Below the pieces are notes generated by a model, which ran no database searches, was not told where the DNA came from, and was given only the letters and a program-made list of their open reading frames with translations. A stretch of DNA of 64,000 nucleotides from Gynurincola endophyticus (GTDB taxonomy: Bacteria > Bacteroidota > Bacteroidia > Chitinophagales > Chitinophagaceae), in assembly GCF_003991195.1 (NCBI RefSeq), contig NZ_RCWL01000005.1:99270-163269 (forward strand), written 5' to 3'. Position numbers and translations under genes: made by a program. This document shows positions 1 to 9,025 of the stretch, piece by piece. The stretch's first letter is position 1. Every line of letters starts with the position of its first letter.

Positions 1-452
1 TCATCAAAAAGTTCAGGTTCGGCTAATATCCACTCCAGTGCCTGATAACCACCCATACTGCCACCCACCAAACAATGAATTTTTTCTATTTGCAGTGCTT
101 TTCGAAGTATTTGATGTGCATTTACCATATCACGGATGGTAATCATTGGAAATGTTTCGTAATAGGGTCTGTTTAACACAGGATTAAGGCTGATAGGACC
201 AGTAGTACCATAACAGGATCCTAATATATTGGCACAAACAATGAAATCATGGGCCGGGTCAAAAGCCGCCTGCGCTCCGACCATTCCGGTCCACCATTCA
301 GCTACATCAGCGTTGGCGGTTAATGCATGACAAACCCAAACCACTCTTTTGGCAGTGGCTAAATTGCCATAGGTTTTATAGGCGATGGATAATTCCGGCA
401 AAACTCCTCCCCGTTCTAACTGAAATTCTTCTTTCAGATGAAAATAATTCAT
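1..452 (-). CDS. metX: Homoserine O-acetyltransferase (partial, C-terminus cut by window edge)
   Basis: Acylates the hydroxyl of homoserine with acetyl-CoA (or succinyl-CoA in some members), activating it for sulfhydrylation in methionine synthesis; cytoplasmic. The first 150 codons are present, starting MNYFHLKEEF and reading into the alpha/beta-hydrolase fold. The nucleophile elbow GGSMGG is seen with Ser132, and the upstream ANILGSCYGTTGP segment is typical of MetX. The catalytic Asp and His lie beyond the window. The gene diverges from the OsmC gene and metZ across a 68-base gap, so the whole sulfur-assimilation module probably shares one control region. The identification is firm; acetyl versus succinyl specificity cannot be read from this part. 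Confidence 0.93.
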   Translation of the reverse strand, partial: MNYFHLKEEFQLERGGVLPELSIAYKTYGNLATAKRVVWVCHALTANADVAEWWTGMVGAQAAFDPAHDFIVCANILGSCYGTTGPISLNPVLNRPYYETFPMITIRDMVNAHQILRKALQIEKIHCLVGGSMGGYQALEWILAEPELFD

Positions 453-472
453 GCTAATTTTATTAAACTGTA

Positions 473-505
473 TTGCAAAGTAAATGTAAGCATGAATTAC
501 ATTTG
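473..505 (+). promoter_or_regulatory. Bacteroidota-type promoter for the OsmC-metZ unit
   Basis: A TTG (-33-like, 473-475) is followed after 22 bases by TACATTTG (498-505), a full match to the Bacteroidota -7 consensus TAnnTTTG. The start codon of the OsmC gene follows 15 bases later. The -7 element sits inside a small dyad (TTACA-TT-TGTAA) that recurs upstream of the Crp-family gene at 27777-27790. Confidence 0.6.
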
Positions 506-520
506 TAAAAATCTTTTATT

Positions 521-961
521 ATGATTTCAATCAATTTAAAGCGTGTAGCGGGAGATTATGGCTTTGAAGCAACAGATGCGCAAGGTAAAGTAGTAAAAAT
601 TGACAATAGTCCTGATGGTGGCGGAATTGACTTCGGTGCCCGTCCTATGCAGTTGTTATTGATGGGTTTAGGTGGATGTAGTGGAATCGACATTGTATCT
701 ATTCTCAAGAAACAACGTCAGGAAATTACAGATTTTGAGATGAGTATTGAAGGCGAGCGCGAAGCGGGAAAAGAACCTTCTCTATGGAAAGAAATTAATA
801 TTGTATTTAGCTTAAAAGGTGAAATAGAGCCAGGTAAAGCACATCGTGCGTGTGCTTTGTCGATGGAAAAATATTGTTCAGTTGCTGAAACATTGCGTTT
901 GGCAGGTGGAAATATCCAATGGAAATTGATCGTAAACGATGTGCCGTTTCAAGTAGATTAG
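521..961 (+). CDS. OsmC/Ohr family protein
   Basis: Proteins of the OsmC/Ohr fold reduce organic or other hydroperoxides through two reactive cysteines. This 146-aa protein has both: Cys53 in the GGCSGID motif at the start of the central helix and Cys119 in KYCSVAETL. An additional Cys111 lies close to the second. Length and motif spacing match the OsmC branch. The gene is followed by metZ after 18 bases and diverges from metX, so it is probably cotranscribed with methionine genes, hinting at a role linked to sulfide or sulfur chemistry; this last point is inference from position only. The ATG at 521 follows a good -7 element and an AT-rich leader. Confidence 0.9.
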   Translation: MISINLKRVAGDYGFEATDAQGKVVKIDNSPDGGGIDFGARPMQLLLMGLGGCSGIDIVSILKKQRQEITDFEMSIEGEREAGKEPSLWKEINIVFSLKGEIEPGKAHRACALSMEKYCSVAETLRLAGGNIQWKLIVNDVPFQVD

Positions 962-979
962 GCACGCAAAATTAATAGT

Positions 980-2149
980 ATGTCTGAGCATCCGATTACG
1001 AGGGCCGTTCGTACCCGTGTTGAAAGAACAAATGAAATGGAGCATTCTTCTCCTTTGTTTTTAACCAGTAGTTTCTGTTTTGATAATGCAGAAGATATGC
1101 GGGCTGCTTTTGCTGATGAAACTGATGACAATATCTACAGCAGATTCAGTAATCCGTCTGTGCAGGAGTTTATTGATAAAGTATGTGCCTTAGAAGGAGC
1201 GGAGGCAGGTTTTGCCACTGCTTCAGGAATGAGTGCTATTTTCTCCACCTTTATGACATTGCTGAGTGCCGGTGATCATATGATTTCGTTCAATGCGATT
1301 TTTGGTTCTACTCATACAATTATAACGAAGTACCTGCCGAAGTGGGGAATCACGCATGATTATCTTGCGGTAGATCAGGTTGAAAGTTTGAAAACACTGA
1401 TCAAGCCTACTACAAAACTGATTTATCTGGAAACTCCCACAAATCCGGGGTTGGATGTGGTGGATATGCAGCGGGTAGTGGATATCGCACATGAGCATGG
1501 TGTGATTGTGGTGGTAGATAATTGTTTTGCTACACCGATTTTTCAAAGGCCGATAGAGTTCGGCGCTGATCTTGTAATTCACAGTGCTACTAAGTGGATC
1601 GATGGCCAGGGAAGAACCTTAGGTGGTGTGATTGTGGGTAAACCTTCTTTAATTAAAGATATTTATACGTTTTGCAGAAGTTCTGGTCCTGCGTTATCAC
1701 CTTTTAATGCATGGGTATTGAGCAAAAGCTTAGAAACACTGGAAGTAAGAATGGAGCGTCACGCTCAAAGCGCGCTGACTGTAGCACAGGCATTAGAAGG
1801 ACATGAAAAAGTGAGTTGGGTGAAATACCCCCATCTGAAAAGTCATCCGAACTATGAAATTGCTAAAAGGCAAATGAGTAGTGGCGGTGGTGTGGTTTGT
1901 TTTGAAGTGAAAGGTGGTATTGAAAGCGGTAGAAACTTTTTGAATGCTTTGAAACTATTTTCAATGACTGCCAATCTGGGAGATGCAAGAAGTATAGCTT
2001 CGCACCCGGCCAGTACTACACATGCTAAACTTTCAGAAGCTGAACGCCAGCAGGTAAACATTACGCCGGGCCTGATCAGGTTATCGATTGGGCTTGAGAA
2101 AGTTGATGATCTTATTGCAGATGTAGTACAGGCTTTAGAGAAAGCATGA
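980..2149 (+). CDS. metZ: O-succinyl/O-acetylhomoserine sulfhydrylase (Cys/Met metabolism PLP enzyme)
   Basis: PLP-dependent enzyme that replaces the acyl group of activated homoserine with sulfide to give homocysteine, the step after MetX. The 389-aa protein has the complete type-I fold: Tyr/Arg of the NIYSRFSNP segment, the ASGMSAI phosphate-binding loop, VVDNCFATP with the cofactor-binding Asp180, and the Schiff-base lysine Lys205 in HSATKW. The motif DGQGR after the lysine and the overall pattern favour MetZ over cystathionine gamma-synthase or beta-lyase, but these relatives are hard to separate by eye. It lies directly behind the OsmC gene and opposite metX, which supports direct sulfhydrylation. 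Confidence 0.88.
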   Translation: MSEHPITRAVRTRVERTNEMEHSSPLFLTSSFCFDNAEDMRAAFADETDDNIYSRFSNPSVQEFIDKVCALEGAEAGFATASGMSAIFSTFMTLLSAGDHMISFNAIFGSTHTIITKYLPKWGITHDYLAVDQVESLKTLIKPTTKLIYLETPTNPGLDVVDMQRVVDIAHEHGVIVVVDNCFATPIFQRPIEFGADLVIHSATKWIDGQGRTLGGVIVGKPSLIKDIYTFCRSSGPALSPFNAWVLSKSLETLEVRMERHAQSALTVAQALEGHEKVSWVKYPHLKSHPNYEIAKRQMSSGGGVVCFEVKGGIESGRNFLNALKLFSMTANLGDARSIASHPASTTHAKLSEAERQQVNITPGLIRLSIGLEKVDDLIADVVQALEKA

Positions 2150-2152
2150 TAA

Positions 2153-2281
2153 TTAATTGAGAATGGAGAATGAAGAATTAAAAATGAGATATGTGAAATT
2201 GCTAGTTCAGAATATCTAAGATCATCGTTCTGCATGCGGTATCAGTAATTCTTCATTCTCAATTCTTCATTCTCAATTATG
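2153..2281. repeat. Imperfect long inverted repeat between metZ and murF
   Basis: The metZ end is followed by an arm built from repeats of the kind ATTGAGAATGGAGAATGAAG (about 2154-2180); its reverse complement, partly duplicated, lies at about 2247-2281 and runs into the murF stop codon. The arms could pair over more than 20 bases with a loop of about 65 bases. No clean short terminator hairpin is seen in this convergent gap, so the structure may end transcription from both sides. Similar low-complexity units occur near 26912-26930 and 52780-52880. Confidence 0.6.
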
Positions 2282-3551
2282 AAATAATCTTTTCCATTTC
2301 CTGGCTTCTGCTACCTTTTACAAGAATATAAGCTCCTGCCCAGTCAATATTTTTAAACCATTCTTTAGCTTCTTCCGCATTTTTGAAGTACATGAACTCA
2401 CTTGAATAAGTGGCAAAATGTGGTCCTACCAGTACCACATGATCCCATTTGGCGGTTCTTATGAGTTCTATAATATTTTGATGTTCCTGCGAGGTAGCGT
2501 CGCCGAGTTCTGCCATCGAACCGATCATGAGAACTTTTCTGTTATGAGGGATTTTGATGAGGTTTTCAATGGCGGTTTTCATACTGGAGGGATTTGCATT
2601 GTAGGCGTCAAGTATTATTTTAGCACCATATTTTTCTACCAGCTGAGAACGTGAATTGGTAGGAGTGTAAGCTTCGATAGCTTTTTTTATGTTCTCTAAT
2701 TCAATTCCGAAAAATCGTCCTACGGTGATAGCGGCCAATACATTCGGTAAATTATACTGACCGATTAATTGGGTATGAATGATTGTTTTTTCGGCATTGT
2801 TCAGTTGAATAGATAACTTTTCTTCTGCACCATAAATATCTCCGCTGATAGCGCAGGAAGGGGATACTCCATAGGTAATAATAGATGCGATTCCACGGGC
2901 CATATCTCTCAGATACGGAGCTTCATTGTAAACGAAAACGCCGCCCATGTGTTCGCGTAAGTAATCGTATAATTCTCCTTTGCCTTTTCTGACTCCTTCT
3001 TCACTGCCGAAACCTTCGAGGTGTGCCTTGCCACAGTTGGTAATAATACCGTAATCAGGTTGAACAATGCTACAGTAAGAGGCTATTTCTCCCAGGTGGT
3101 TTGCACCCATTTCAATAATCACAAATTCTGCGTCAGATTTTACAGATAAGATAGTTAAGGGGATACCAATGTGGTTATTAAGATTTCCTTTAGTCGTGTA
3201 AGTTTTGAATTTTTGAGAAACTACTACGTGGATTAATTCTTTAGTAGTGGTTTTTCCGTTAGACCCGGTAATGGCCAGAATAGGAACTTTAAACTGTTCT
3301 AAATGGAATTTGGCAAGTTCCTGTAATGTTTCCAGCACATTGTTAACCTTGATGAGCTGATGGTTTTCTTCAATCGTTTCATCTACAATGGCGAAATTAG
3401 CCCCGGCATTTAGTGCTGATAAGGCAAACTCATTGCCGTTAAAATTTTCTCCTTTGAGTGCAAAAAACAAATTTCCTTTATCAATCTTTCTGGTGTCTGT
3501 GGTAATTCCGGTAGAGGATAAATATAATTTATATAAAGCCTGAATGTTCAT
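2277..3551 (-). CDS. murF: UDP-N-acetylmuramoyl-tripeptide--D-alanyl-D-alanine ligase
   Basis: Adds the D-Ala-D-Ala dipeptide to the UDP-MurNAc-tripeptide in the last cytoplasmic step of peptidoglycan precursor synthesis. With the start at 3551 the protein has 424 aa and begins MNIQALYKLY; an in-frame ATG 63 bases upstream would add a poorly conserved-looking leader, so the internal start is preferred. Visible features: N-terminal substrate domain with TDTRKI, the ATP-binding GSNGKTTTK loop at residues 96-104, the central-domain EMGANHLGEI and NCGKAHLEGF segments, and the C-terminal DAYNANPSSM of Mur ligases. It stands alone here, away from the usual dcw cluster. Confidence 0.93.
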   Translation of the reverse strand: MNIQALYKLYLSSTGITTDTRKIDKGNLFFALKGENFNGNEFALSALNAGANFAIVDETIEENHQLIKVNNVLETLQELAKFHLEQFKVPILAITGSNGKTTTKELIHVVVSQKFKTYTTKGNLNNHIGIPLTILSVKSDAEFVIIEMGANHLGEIASYCSIVQPDYGIITNCGKAHLEGFGSEEGVRKGKGELYDYLREHMGGVFVYNEAPYLRDMARGIASIITYGVSPSCAISGDIYGAEEKLSIQLNNAEKTIIHTQLIGQYNLPNVLAAITVGRFFGIELENIKKAIEAYTPTNSRSQLVEKYGAKIILDAYNANPSSMKTAIENLIKIPHNRKVLMIGSMAELGDATSQEHQNIIELIRTAKWDHVVLVGPHFATYSSEFMYFKNAEEAKEWFKNIDWAGAYILVKGSRSQEMEKIIS

Positions 3552-3940
3552 TGAAATAATTTGAATCGAAGTTACAAAGAACGGGGAGATTGCAAAAAAC
3601 GTAGGGTGATTCAAAATAAATTACTTCTTGATAAGATACCAGTCAATTTTTTTTTAACAAGATATATTAAAAATTTGGCATTAAAAGTATGTTAACTCTT
3701 TATGATTCAGTTAGATGCGTTTAATTTGTATATGGAAATTGATAGTTTTTAGCATATACTAGTCGCAAAACGAACTTATTTGCTTAATTTTAATTAGATG
3801 AAATTCAGTAATATAGTACTTTAAATGATAATCTGATGACAGAATGAGGTTCGGAAGAGAGTGAGAGATTTTGATTCAAAGAAAGGTCAATTTTTGCGAA
3901 AAAAGTTGATATTAAATAAGTATACTGTTTTTTAATTATA

Positions 3941-3948
3941 TATATTTG
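3941..3948 (+). promoter_or_regulatory. Possible -7 element for the SusC/SusD unit
   Basis: TATATTTG matches TAnnTTTG in full. No convincing TTTG is present at the expected -33 distance, and the region is so AT-rich that a chance match is possible. Confidence 0.35.
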
Positions 3949-4123
3949 TTAGTAAATAATTAACATACGTGTAAAGTTTAAGTAAAAATTCAGTTAAACC
4001 CTGAACGCTCTTCAAGAGTTGTAAATGTTAAACTTTTATGTAATATAAGCTTAAAATGTGCGAAACCTATCCTTGCGAACAACTCTACTTACATTAACAT
4101 TAATCACCATCCGATGATCATTG

Positions 4124-4145
4124 CATATTAATATTTATTAATATG
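4124..4145. promoter_or_regulatory. Perfect AT-only dyad in the SusC leader
   Basis: Two 10-base half sites, CATATTAATA and its exact reverse complement, are separated by TT. It lies 75 bases before the SusC start codon. It could be an operator or a weak RNA hairpin; the function is unknown. Confidence 0.45.
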
Positions 4146-4219
4146 TGGGATCGTTTATGATAAATTTTTTAGGGTATGCAAACTTGTACCCTAATTTTTT
4201 CAATTAAAAAACCAAGAAA

Positions 4220-7200
4220 ATGAGAAAACTTGTCTGGCTTTTTCTAATTACTCTTACTTCTCTCGGAAGTTTGATGGCCCAAGGAAGAGTAATTACAGGT
4301 AAGGTAACAGATGAAGCAGGAAGCCCTTTGCCTAATGTTTCCATTACCATCAGTGGTTCTACCACTGGTACCTCAACTAAACCTGATGGTACTTATTCTA
4401 TCAACGTAACAGGAGAAAACGTATCACTGGTTTTCTCGTCTGTTGACAAAGAACCGCAAACTGTTAGGGTTGGTACTACGAATGTTCTGAACATCGTATT
4501 ATTGGCAAAATCTGATGACCTTGATGAGGTGATCGTGGTTGCTTATGGTACTGTTAAGAAAAGTGCTAACGTGGGTGCTACTGCACAGATCGGTGCAAAA
4601 GACCTTGCTGAGCGTCCGGTAACCAACGCATTAAACGCGTTAGTGGGTTCTGCTCCTGGTATCCAAACAACTGTATCAAGTGGTGCTCCTGGTAGTTCGC
4701 CAAACATCCGTTTAAGAGGTTTTACTTCTTATAACTCTGACAACTCTCCTTTAATTGTTGTGGATGGTGCTCCTTTCAGCGGATCTTTAGCAGATATCAA
4801 CCCTGATGATATCGCTACCATTACTACAATGAAAGATGGTCCTTCTGCTGCCTTATACGGTTCTCGTGCTGCGAATGGTGTTATAGCCGTTACCACTAAA
4901 ACCGGTACTAAAGCAGGCGGGTCTATGAACATTAAAGTATTAAAAGGTATTACCTCAAGAGCAGTTCCTGATTATGATAAAGTAAATGCTTTTGAATATT
5001 ATCCTTTAATGTTTGAATCTCTGGCAAACGCTACTTACAATACCAGTGCAAGTGCGCCTGTACCAATGGATATTGCACGTCAATTAGCTGCCGGTACATG
5101 GGGTAACAGAAACAGTAATGGTTTGCAGGTTTATAACGGCCGTACTTATAATGACGTTTACCGTTCATTAGGCAGATACAATCCGTTTGTTGGTATTGCA
5201 AATGATGCTATCGTAGGCGCTGACGGTTTATTAAACCCGAACGCTACACAATTAAAATATGACGATTTAGACTGGTATGATGCTTTCTTCAGAAACGGTA
5301 ACCGTGATGAAGTTTCATTCCAAGCGGGTGGAAAAGCAGGTAAGTCTGACTATACCTCCTCTTTCAACTACTTAAAAGAAAATGGTTTTGTTGACAAAAC
5401 TGACCAGAAAAGATTTACCGGTAGAGTAGGTGTTAATACTCAGGTGGTAGATTGGTTAAAAACAGGTATCAACGTGAGCTATGCCAGATCAAATGGTAAC
5501 TCAGCTCCAACTTCAGGTATCGTAAACCCGTTTTATTGGGGAAGATATGCCGGTCCTATTTATCCGGTATACTTACACGATGCTAATGGTGGATATGTTT
5601 TAGATGCAGACGGAAACAAACAATTCGATCCGGGTGATGCGGGTGGCGGTGCTGCTCGTCCGTTTAACTTAGGTCGCCACGGTTTGTGGGAACATGAGTT
5701 GAACTCAAGATTATTTTCGCGTGAATTGATTACCAGCAGAGGCTATATAGATGTATACTTAATGCCTGGTTTAACTTTCACCAGTACTTTAAGTGCTGAT
5801 ATGAACAGCAACAAAAACAATGTGAGAGAAAATACTCAGGTGGGTGATGGTGCTCCGGCAGGCCGTGCTTCTCAAACCTGGACTAAAACTCAAACTTATA
5901 CTTTCAACCAGTTATTGAAATATAACAAACAGTTCGACTTACATAATCTGGATCTGATGGCAGGCCATGAGAACTACGATTATAAGTATAACTATATCTA
6001 TGGTTTCAAAAGTGGTGAAATCTTCAGTGATGGTAACGTAGAATATCCAAACTACTCTACTATTACCAGCATGAACTCATATGAAGATAATTATAGAATT
6101 GAATCTTACTTAGGTAGAGTGAACTATGACTATGACTCTAAATATTTCTTGTCAGTTTCATTAAGAAGAGATGGTAACTCTCGTTTCCATAAAGACCACC
6201 GTTGGGATAACTTCTACACAATTGGAGCTTCATGGAGAATTGACAGAGAAGAATTTATGACAAACATCAATTCTATCAGTACTTTAAAATTACGTGCTTC
6301 TTACGGTAAAACCGGTAACGATAGAATCGGTAGCTACTATGCTTACCAACGTTTATTCGATTTAGGATATAATAACCAAAACTTTCCTGGTGTATTGTTG
6401 GCTTCTTTAGGTAACGACAAATTAACCTGGGAAACTTTGAAGCAGTTTAACGTAGCGTTAGATTTCGGTTTATTCAATAACCGTATTTTCGGTACTGTTG
6501 AATATTACGACAGAAAAACCGACGGTATGATCTTTGACGTGCCACAGCCTTATCAGGCAGGTGGTACTCCAGGTAATAACTATTCAATTCCAACGAATAT
6601 CGGTTTATTGCTAAACAGAGGTATTGAGATTGAACTAGGTGCTGATATCATCAGGTCTAAAGACTGGGGCTTAAACGTAACTGTAAATGCTACAACTTTA
6701 AGCAACGTTATGAAAACAATGCCAGATGCTACTCCTAAAATTCAGAACGGTACTAAACAATTGGAAGTAGGGTATTCAATTTATGAGTATTATTTGCGTC
6801 AATGGTATGGTGTTGACCCTTCTGATGGTGCTCCTTTATTCTATGCAGGTAATACTACTGCAACCGGCGTACGTTATGCTGCTAATAGTAAAGGTGGTAC
6901 AGATACTTTAACGACTGATATTGCAAATGCGAAATGGGATTATGTCAATAAATCAGCAATTCCAGATGTATACGGTGGTGTAAGAACTTCATTAAGATAC
7001 AAAGCACTTACTTTGAATGTAGTAATGAACTATCAGATCGGTGGATGGATGTATGATGGTGAGTATGCAGGTTTAATGCACGGGGGTGTTTACGGAACAG
7101 CATCACATGTAGACGCGTTGAACAGATGGACTACTCCTGGTCAGATCACTAATGTTCCTAAATTCAACAACGCTAATACAACTAATATCGCAGCAGGTAC

Positions 7201-7447
7201 TTCTACAAGATGGTTAATTGATGCGAGTTATTTCAACTTAGCTTCTGTTGCTTTGAATTACAACTTTAGCTCTGCTTTCACTTCTAAAATCGGTGCTAAA
7301 TCAGCGAACGTATTTGCTTCAGCTGAAAACTTAGCATTCTTCAGCAGAAGAAAAGGCTTGATGTCTAACGAATCATTCAACGGTACAGTGGGTAATGGTT
7401 ATCCAATGGCCAGAGTGGTTACTGTAGGTTTAAACTTAGGATTCTAA
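4220..7447 (+). CDS. SusC/RagA-family TonB-linked outer membrane protein
   Basis: TonB-dependent barrel that imports a bound nutrient (oligosaccharide or peptide) through the outer membrane together with its SusD lid. The 1075-aa protein has a signal peptide ending SLMAQ (about residue 21), a carboxypeptidase-D-like beta-sandwich (residues 22-95, GKVTDEAGSPLPNVS), a TonB-box-like stretch DEVIVVAYGT, a plug domain with the family motifs IRLRGF, VVDGAP and GSRAANGVI, then the barrel up to a C-terminal aromatic/hydrophobic end (LNLGF). Followed after 12 bases by the SusD gene. Codon choice leans strongly to GGT, GCT and CGT, suggesting high expression. No glycoside hydrolase, protease or sigma/anti-sigma pair is adjacent, so the substrate cannot be inferred. 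Confidence 0.95.
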   Translation: MRKLVWLFLITLTSLGSLMAQGRVITGKVTDEAGSPLPNVSITISGSTTGTSTKPDGTYSINVTGENVSLVFSSVDKEPQTVRVGTTNVLNIVLLAKSDDLDEVIVVAYGTVKKSANVGATAQIGAKDLAERPVTNALNALVGSAPGIQTTVSSGAPGSSPNIRLRGFTSYNSDNSPLIVVDGAPFSGSLADINPDDIATITTMKDGPSAALYGSRAANGVIAVTTKTGTKAGGSMNIKVLKGITSRAVPDYDKVNAFEYYPLMFESLANATYNTSASAPVPMDIARQLAAGTWGNRNSNGLQVYNGRTYNDVYRSLGRYNPFVGIANDAIVGADGLLNPNATQLKYDDLDWYDAFFRNGNRDEVSFQAGGKAGKSDYTSSFNYLKENGFVDKTDQKRFTGRVGVNTQVVDWLKTGINVSYARSNGNSAPTSGIVNPFYWGRYAGPIYPVYLHDANGGYVLDADGNKQFDPGDAGGGAARPFNLGRHGLWEHELNSRLFSRELITSRGYIDVYLMPGLTFTSTLSADMNSNKNNVRENTQVGDGAPAGRASQTWTKTQTYTFNQLLKYNKQFDLHNLDLMAGHENYDYKYNYIYGFKSGEIFSDGNVEYPNYSTITSMNSYEDNYRIESYLGRVNYDYDSKYFLSVSLRRDGNSRFHKDHRWDNFYTIGASWRIDREEFMTNINSISTLKLRASYGKTGNDRIGSYYAYQRLFDLGYNNQNFPGVLLASLGNDKLTWETLKQFNVALDFGLFNNRIFGTVEYYDRKTDGMIFDVPQPYQAGGTPGNNYSIPTNIGLLLNRGIEIELGADIIRSKDWGLNVTVNATTLSNVMKTMPDATPKIQNGTKQLEVGYSIYEYYLRQWYGVDPSDGAPLFYAGNTTATGVRYAANSKGGTDTLTTDIANAKWDYVNKSAIPDVYGGVRTSLRYKALTLNVVMNYQIGGWMYDGEYAGLMHGGVYGTASHVDALNRWTTPGQITNVPKFNNANTTNIAAGTSTRWLIDASYFNLASVALNYNFSSAFTSKIGAKSANVFASAENLAFFSRRKGLMSNESFNGTVGNGYPMARVVTVGLNLGF

Positions 7448-7459
7448 AAAATTACGACA

Positions 7460-8953
7460 ATGAAAAGATTTAAAAATAAACTCCTTACAGCTGTTGTTGC
7501 TGCAGCGCTATTAGGGTCTTGTTCTAAAGATTATTTAGAAACCAAGCCTACAGATGCCGTACTTCCTGAAGCGGTTTTTGCAACAGCTACAGATGCCATC
7601 AAAGTGGTTGATGGTATGTATAGAATGTTTTATGCTCAGATTCAAGGTAGCCAGGCCTTAGGTGGTATTGGTGGCCACATGATTTATATGGAAGTTCTGG
7701 CTGATGATGTAGTTATGACCGGTCAGTCAAACGGTTGGTTTATCTCTGATTACAGATGGGTAAATCACAGGGTACCTACCAACTCATCTGTTAAATACCA
7801 TTATCTATATCCGTATACCTTTATTATTAATGCGAACTATTTGTTAGAAAATATTGACGCTGCAGAAGGTACTACAACTGATAAAGACTATGTAACAGCA
7901 CAAGCGAAAGCTTTAAGAGCGTTCTCTTATTTTAACCTCGTACAGGTTTTTGGTAAGAGATATGATCCGCTGAATGTTCCAAACGAACAATTAGGCGTTC
8001 CCCTTAAAACATCCAGTAATGAAAAAGAAATTCTTCCAAGAGCCAGTGTTGAAGATGTATATGGGTTAATCGTGAAAGATCTTGAAGACGCTATCGGCCT
8101 TTTCACTACTACGCGTAAAGACAAGTCACACATGAACGTTAGAGTTGCTCAAGGTCTTTTGGCCAGAGTTTACTTAACAATGGGTAAATGGCAGGAAGCT
8201 GCTGATTTAGCAAATGCTGCCCGTCAAGGTTTCACTTTAATGAGTGAAGATCAATATATGAGTGGTTTTAATGACTATTCAAATCAGGAATGGATGTGGG
8301 GTACTCACCAGATTGCTGAGCACAATACCTACTTCTATAACTTCTTTGCTTATATGTCAGCAAACTTTAACTCTACTAACATCCGTACAAACCCGAAAGC
8401 TATCAGTGAGAGACTGTATAATATGATGTCTCCTACAGATTTCAGAAGAAACTTATGGGATCCTACAGGAACCAACACTGCGTTTCCTATCCCGGCGAGT
8501 ACTGCTGAAAGAAAGCCTTATATGAACAGAAAGTTCTTAGTGCCTGATGTGAATATGTCTAATGCAGATTATCCTTTAATGAGAGCTGCTGAAATGTATC
8601 TGATCGAAGCCGAAGCTTTAGCTCATTTAGGTTCAAGAGATGCTGATGCTGCACAGGTTTTATTTGAATTAGTTTCTATGAGAGATCCGGGTTATACCCT
8701 TTCTACTAACACAGGAACTGATTTACTGGAGGAAATTCTTGTTCAACGCAGAATTGAACTTTGGGGTGAAGGTTTCCGTTTCAAAGATTTGAAGCGCCTG
8801 AATCTTCCTCTTGACAGAAACAACTCTAACCATAATGCCAGCCTTGCTGCGAATATCTTTGATGTTCCTGCCGGTGACATCAGATGGGAGTTCCTTATTC
8901 CTCAGGCAGAAATTAATTATACTGCCGAAATTGTTGTTCAAAACCCTCTTTAG
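7460..8953 (+). CDS. SusD/RagB-family nutrient-binding outer membrane lipoprotein
   Basis: Surface lipoprotein that caps the SusC barrel and helps capture its substrate. The 497-aa protein has a lipoprotein signal peptide with lipobox LGSC (Cys21), the SusD start KDYLETKPTDA, the TPR-like helical N-terminal half (AKALRAFSYFNLVQVFGK, RVAQGLLARVYLTMGKW) and the C-terminal SusD motifs LMRAAEMYLIEAEAL and RRIELWGEGFRFKDLKRL. It is the second gene of the SusC/SusD unit and is followed by a strong terminator, so the pair forms a closed two-gene unit. Confidence 0.95.
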   Translation: MKRFKNKLLTAVVAAALLGSCSKDYLETKPTDAVLPEAVFATATDAIKVVDGMYRMFYAQIQGSQALGGIGGHMIYMEVLADDVVMTGQSNGWFISDYRWVNHRVPTNSSVKYHYLYPYTFIINANYLLENIDAAEGTTTDKDYVTAQAKALRAFSYFNLVQVFGKRYDPLNVPNEQLGVPLKTSSNEKEILPRASVEDVYGLIVKDLEDAIGLFTTTRKDKSHMNVRVAQGLLARVYLTMGKWQEAADLANAARQGFTLMSEDQYMSGFNDYSNQEWMWGTHQIAEHNTYFYNFFAYMSANFNSTNIRTNPKAISERLYNMMSPTDFRRNLWDPTGTNTAFPIPASTAERKPYMNRKFLVPDVNMSNADYPLMRAAEMYLIEAEALAHLGSRDADAAQVLFELVSMRDPGYTLSTNTGTDLLEEILVQRRIELWGEGFRFKDLKRLNLPLDRNNSNHNASLAANIFDVPAGDIRWEFLIPQAEINYTAEIVVQNPL

Positions 8954-8975
8954 TAGTTTATTCTGATTACTATAT

Positions 8976-9008
8976 AAAAATGTCCTCCCGACCGGAGGAC
9001 ATTTTTTT
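8976..9008 (+). terminator. Rho-independent terminator after the SusD gene
   Basis: Stem GTCCTCC/GGAGGAC (extended by A/T pairs) with a 5-base loop CGACC and a run of seven T, 23 bases after the SusD stop codon. Confidence 0.9.
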
Positions 9009-9025
9009 ATGCATTAATACCGCGA

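Larger units (their letters stand above)
3552..4219. other. Long non-coding region upstream of the SusC gene
   Basis: About 670 bases between the divergent murF and SusC genes with no plausible coding sequence. The stretch is very AT-rich. It contains a TATATTTG element (3941-3948) that could start the SusC transcript, giving a leader of about 270 bases, and a perfect dyad at 4124-4145. Directly before the SusC ATG is an A-rich stretch, as is usual for strongly translated genes in this phylum. Confidence 0.6.

Noticed and set aside
453-520. SAM-sensing riboswitch between metX and the OsmC gene
   Set aside because: The gap is only 68 bases and shows no multi-stem structure; only promoter elements are recognisable.
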